Shown here: piece by piece, positions 61,401 to 64,000 of the stretch
How positions within the stretch are numbered: position 1 is the first letter of the stretch
Layout of the letters: every line of letters begins with the position of its first letter
NCBI RefSeq assembly: GCF_047663525.1
Contig: NC_092601.1
Coordinates: 18,313,501-18,377,500 of the forward strand
From: Anas platyrhynchos
Lineage: Eukaryota; Chordata; Aves; Anseriformes; Anatidae
Length of the DNA stretch: 64,000 nt
Reading direction: 5' to 3'
The notes under the pieces: model-generated
Seen by the model: the letters and a program-made list of their open reading frames with translations, nothing else
Told to the model about the DNA's origin: nothing
The model's database searches: none
Translations under genes and position numbers: made by a program

Positions 61401-62413
61401 CAGCTCCTCAACGGTCAAGACCACAACGTTTGCTTGCAAGACTGGTGCCCCTCCGGCACTTCCCGGACCCTCTTCCACCACCTCCAGGAGTGAGAACACC
61501 AAGAAGACACCCACAGGTGTGCCAGAGACACCGAAACCAAACTCTGGTGGATACATCAATCTGCAACCCGTACCTGGTAAGGCATGTTAAGAGTCAGGAA
61601 AGGCTTAGGAATCAACACCAAGGCAGAAATCTTCACTGACCAGAGCAGCCGATCTGCCTTTTTCCTTGCCAGGTTCAATCCTGGCATGCTGTTATCCACA
61701 AGAAACCCCAGATAGCTGCTGGCACGCCAGGTAGCAATGTCTCCACAGGGCCTTACAGCCCCTGGGTCTGCAGCATTCTGCCTTCAGATCCTGCAAGTCC
61801 AGCAAGGTTGCCTCTTAGGATGTCTTGTAATGTTCTGAGTGCACAGCAGCCCCCAGCCACTCTGCAGAAAGCTGGAGAAATTGCAGTAATGCCAGTGCTC
61901 TGCTTTATTTTTCACAGGGCAAGGATACAGGCCTTCCATATTTTAGCTGCACGTGGTCTTCTTGAATAGGCATCACTGCAGAAGCCCTAAAATCTGAAGT
62001 CCTGTATCCTGATAGAGCTACTTCAGTAGTTTTATTGACTCAAACAGATTTACTCCTGTTTTACACTAACAAAATTAAGAGAAGACTCAGTCCTCCTGAC
62101 TGCTCATGGCAAGGTGGTGATTGCAGCTGGGGTGCAGGTCCAAGCCTGAAGGTGCAGGGTATGGCCAATGTGACAAAAGGCAGAAAACTGTTGTCCTACA
62201 CATGCAGTCCCTCAGGGTACCTGAACCCCAAAGCAATTCTACAGCCCTAACAGCTCACACGTGGTATCGATATGGATAATCCAGTTATTTCTCATCTGTG
62301 TTCTCTCTCCAGGATCAGGATCCTCTCCAGGATCAGGATCCAGGCTCTCCTCCTGCTTGGTGCACATACTGACCATAGCCGTGGGCTTAGCACTGCTGCA
62401 AGGGCTTCTCTGA
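55467..62413 (+). CDS. MSLN: Mesothelin-family GPI-anchored glycoprotein with mucin-like stalk
   Basis: Sixteen coding exons: 55467-55512, 55757-55788, 56166-56215, 56820-56940, 57019-57104, 57447-57573, 57664-57854, 57943-58033, 58118-58262, 58775-58959, 59364-59513, 59668-59801, 60026-60156, 60249-60343, 60538-61576, 62313-62413; 907 residues. A signal peptide (MLLAAPALATLVLSL) is followed by the helical repeats of the family and a furin-type site PRLKR (289-293), matching the split of mammalian precursor into MPF and mesothelin. The C-terminal half keeps landmarks such as CSLSEEQI, YLGGAPVKDLK and LLGTEVEELK. Residues ~587-865 are a Thr/Ser/Pro-rich stalk. The last exon encodes a small-residue omega region (GSGSSPGSG) and a hydrophobic tail ending ALLQGLL, a typical GPI signal. 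Family role: cell-surface adhesion. Position and orientation match human MSLNL, so orthology to MSLN or MSLNL is open. Confidence 0.93.
56604..56671. repeat. 17-bp minisatellite, four units
   Basis: Four imperfect copies of GGGCATCTCCTTTGTCA in the third intron of the mesothelin gene. It has no coding role. Confidence 0.95.
62305..62340 (+). repeat. Perfect 18-bp tandem duplication across a 3' splice site
   Basis: Two identical units of CTCTCCAGGATCAGGATC. Each ends its pyrimidine run with CCAG, so the duplication creates two 3' splice sites 18 bp apart (after 62,312 and after 62,330). Both keep the reading frame of the last mesothelin exon and differ by six residues (GSGSSP). Confidence 0.95.
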
Positions 62414-63014
62414 CACCACACCACCACCTCTAGCACCATACTCACTAGATCCCTCCTTTAGTTTTTCACCATTCTGCAAAATAATGGTGCTGGCGAGCTC
62501 CCTGCTGAAACGCAGAAACTCAGGAAAGTAAAAGAGTTGGTCTGTTTGCTTCCAGCAAGGAATTTGCTCATTATTTTTGAAGCTGGGAAGTGAAAGGAGG
62601 ACAGATGATTTTCCATCCCAAAGCAGCCCAACAGATAATTACTACCTAGTTGCTCTGTGTAGTACCAGTATCAGTAACATTGACTGAGCTGGCAATGCAT
62701 TAATGCTGACAGCGGGTACGGTTCTGACAGCTTCACTCACACTGGGTGGTGTTTTACTTCTATGCAGTCCCACTGGGATCTGCTGAAAGCAGTGGGAAAA
62801 CTCAGGGATTCAAGCTACTGGCCACTGCAAGATAGGTAAAATATGGCCCAGGAACGCTGCCAGAAAGCTCGGCCAGAAATCCACTAAACTGCATTTAACT
62901 TGCTTCATGAATGTTTGAGACTTTTGATCAGCGTTTGTTCAAACTATGCCAGGCCTAATTAGAGGGAAGATTAAATGAAGATAGTTTGTCTTGATTACTG
63001 TTGCAATACTATGT

Positions 63015-63048
63015 AATAAAGTATCAATCAACTTTTTCCCCTAATAAA
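63015..63048 (+). promoter_or_regulatory. MSLN: Mesothelin gene poly(A) signals
   Basis: Two AATAAA words (63,015-63,020 and 63,043-63,048) about 600 bp after the GPI-exon stop codon, followed by a strongly GT-rich stretch at 63,049-63,110 that suits a downstream cleavage element. Confidence 0.75.
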
Positions 63049-63110
63049 ATGTGTTCTTTGATGTGTTTAGTGCTTTGTGGTTTTTGGTGTTTTTTGTTTG
63101 TTTGTTTTCC

Positions 63111-63668
63111 AGCTAACAAACCTGAACAGTTTCCACTTCTTTTGCTCTGACTTCCTTCTATCTTCTCCTCTCACAGCTCTTCTGCAAGCAAGCATTTCTC
63201 CCTCCAGCTTGCAGAGTTTCCTCCTCACTAATTCAATTCTTCACGGGCTGAGGAGACTCTCTCATGTCATTTATTGAGTGAGTCAAGGCACGAGGAAACA
63301 ACTCAAGATTTCTATTTAAGGAATCATGATTTGGGGAAATACTGTTAAAAATGTAGGCTGCCTTTCTTGGAATCCCACGCCCTTCCCTCCCAGCCTAGGT
63401 AGTGCCCCAGCACCACTGGATGCAGGCAATGAGGAAATGTCTCTTGCCACCCAGAGATCTGCAATGATGGACAGACCAGTCTCTCACATTCCTTTTCTGT
63501 AAACCGCAGACAATAAATATTTATAATGCCTTTGCAGGAAAGCAAAACGGATTTCAAGGGCTAGATGCTGACAAAGTACAGTTCGCACTAGGGCTTTTTC
63601 AGACAGAAATCCCCCATGAGTGGAAAAAATATGCTGAAAGCCTTATACAAAGTTCTTACGCCTGTTTT
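63111..63668. other. Intergenic DNA
   Basis: No exon, RNA gene or repeat recognised between the mesothelin 3' end and the CR1 fragment. Open frames are short and without domains. Confidence 0.6.
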
Positions 63669-64000
63669 TTTATAAACGATCTGGATGTAGGAATAGAAGG
63701 CATTTTGAGCAAGTTTGCTGATGACACCAAACTTGGAGGAGTTGTGGACTCGAATGAGGGTGGAAAGGCCTTGCAGAGGGATCTGGATAGGTTGGAGAGC
63801 TGGGCGATCGCCAACCGCATGAAGTTCAATAAGAGCAAGTGCCGGGTCCTGCACCTGGGACGGGGAAACCCTGGCTGCACGTACAGACTGGGCGATGAGA
63901 CGCTGGAGAGCAGCCTAGAAGAGAGGGATCTGGGGGTCGTGGTAGACAGCAAGTTGAATATGAGCCAGCAGTGTGCCCTGGCAGCCAGGAGGGCCAACCG
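63669..64000 (+). mobile_element. CR1 LINE, reverse-transcriptase part, cut by the window edge
   Basis: A single open frame of about 110 codons without a stop. It carries the reverse-transcriptase block FADDTKLGG (the catalytic Asp pair), then [24 protein letters not shown], the [20 protein letters not shown] block and AARRAN, which is the CR1 ORF2 pattern. The left edge is abrupt at a T-run, consistent with 5' truncation. The element continues beyond the window, so its 3' end and full state are unknown. Confidence 0.95.

Noticed and set aside
60472-61559. Two long minus-strand Gly/Val-rich open frames (277 and 293 residues)
   Set aside because: They are the antisense image of the Thr/Pro-coding mucin stalk of the mesothelin gene; ACC and CCC codons leave no stops on the other strand.

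Overview
The window looks like a piece of a bird genome, probably a GC-rich, gene-dense microchromosome. Four things point there: vertebrate genes with many small exons and compact introns; CR1-type LINE copies (including a reverse-transcriptase fragment running off the right edge) as the only recognisable interspersed repeats; GC-rich promoters; and a gene block matching human 16p13.3 (MSLN/MSLNL - RPUSD1 - CHTF18 - GNG13). Species cannot be named from the sequence alone; chicken chromosome 14 is the likely counterpart (established synteny, not checked here).

Layout. 1-15.6 kb: no gene recognised; AT-rich blocks that could be regulatory, simple repeats and one CR1 tail. 15.6-30.1 kb (+): a 19-exon gene for a predicted 709-residue protein that I cannot name, with an N-terminal SUMO-interaction-like motif, a Cys/His-rich module resembling one I recall from plant RPM1-interacting protein 13, and a long helical C-terminal part. 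30.1-35.1 kb: intergenic, with a diverged direct duplication of about 170 bp, CR1 tails and simple repeats. 36.4-37.4 kb (+): GNG13. 38.0-48.7 kb (-): CHTF18 in 22 coding exons, tail-to-tail with GNG13. 48.7-49.1 kb: a CpG-rich divergent promoter with three CCAAT boxes exactly 41 bp apart. 49.1-50.5 kb (+): RPUSD1. 50.5-54.6 kb: intergenic. 55.5-62.4 kb (+): a mesothelin-family gene whose C-terminal part is a long Ser/Thr/Pro-rich stalk followed by a separate exon encoding a GPI-anchor signal. 63.7-64.0 kb: CR1 reverse transcriptase.

The genes do not form one pathway: GNG13 is a G-protein gamma subunit, CHTF18 a PCNA clamp-loader subunit, RPUSD1 a pseudouridine synthase and MSLN a surface glycoprotein. 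The architectural links are the shared CHTF18/RPUSD1 promoter and the convergent GNG13/CHTF18 3' ends. The most novel items are the unnamed 19-exon gene and the stalked, GPI-anchored mesothelin with a duplicated 3' splice site.

All exon models were built by hand from reading frame, phase and GT/GC-AG signals; phases are consistent throughout each gene, and the totals give 709, 67, 969, 303 and 907 residues.
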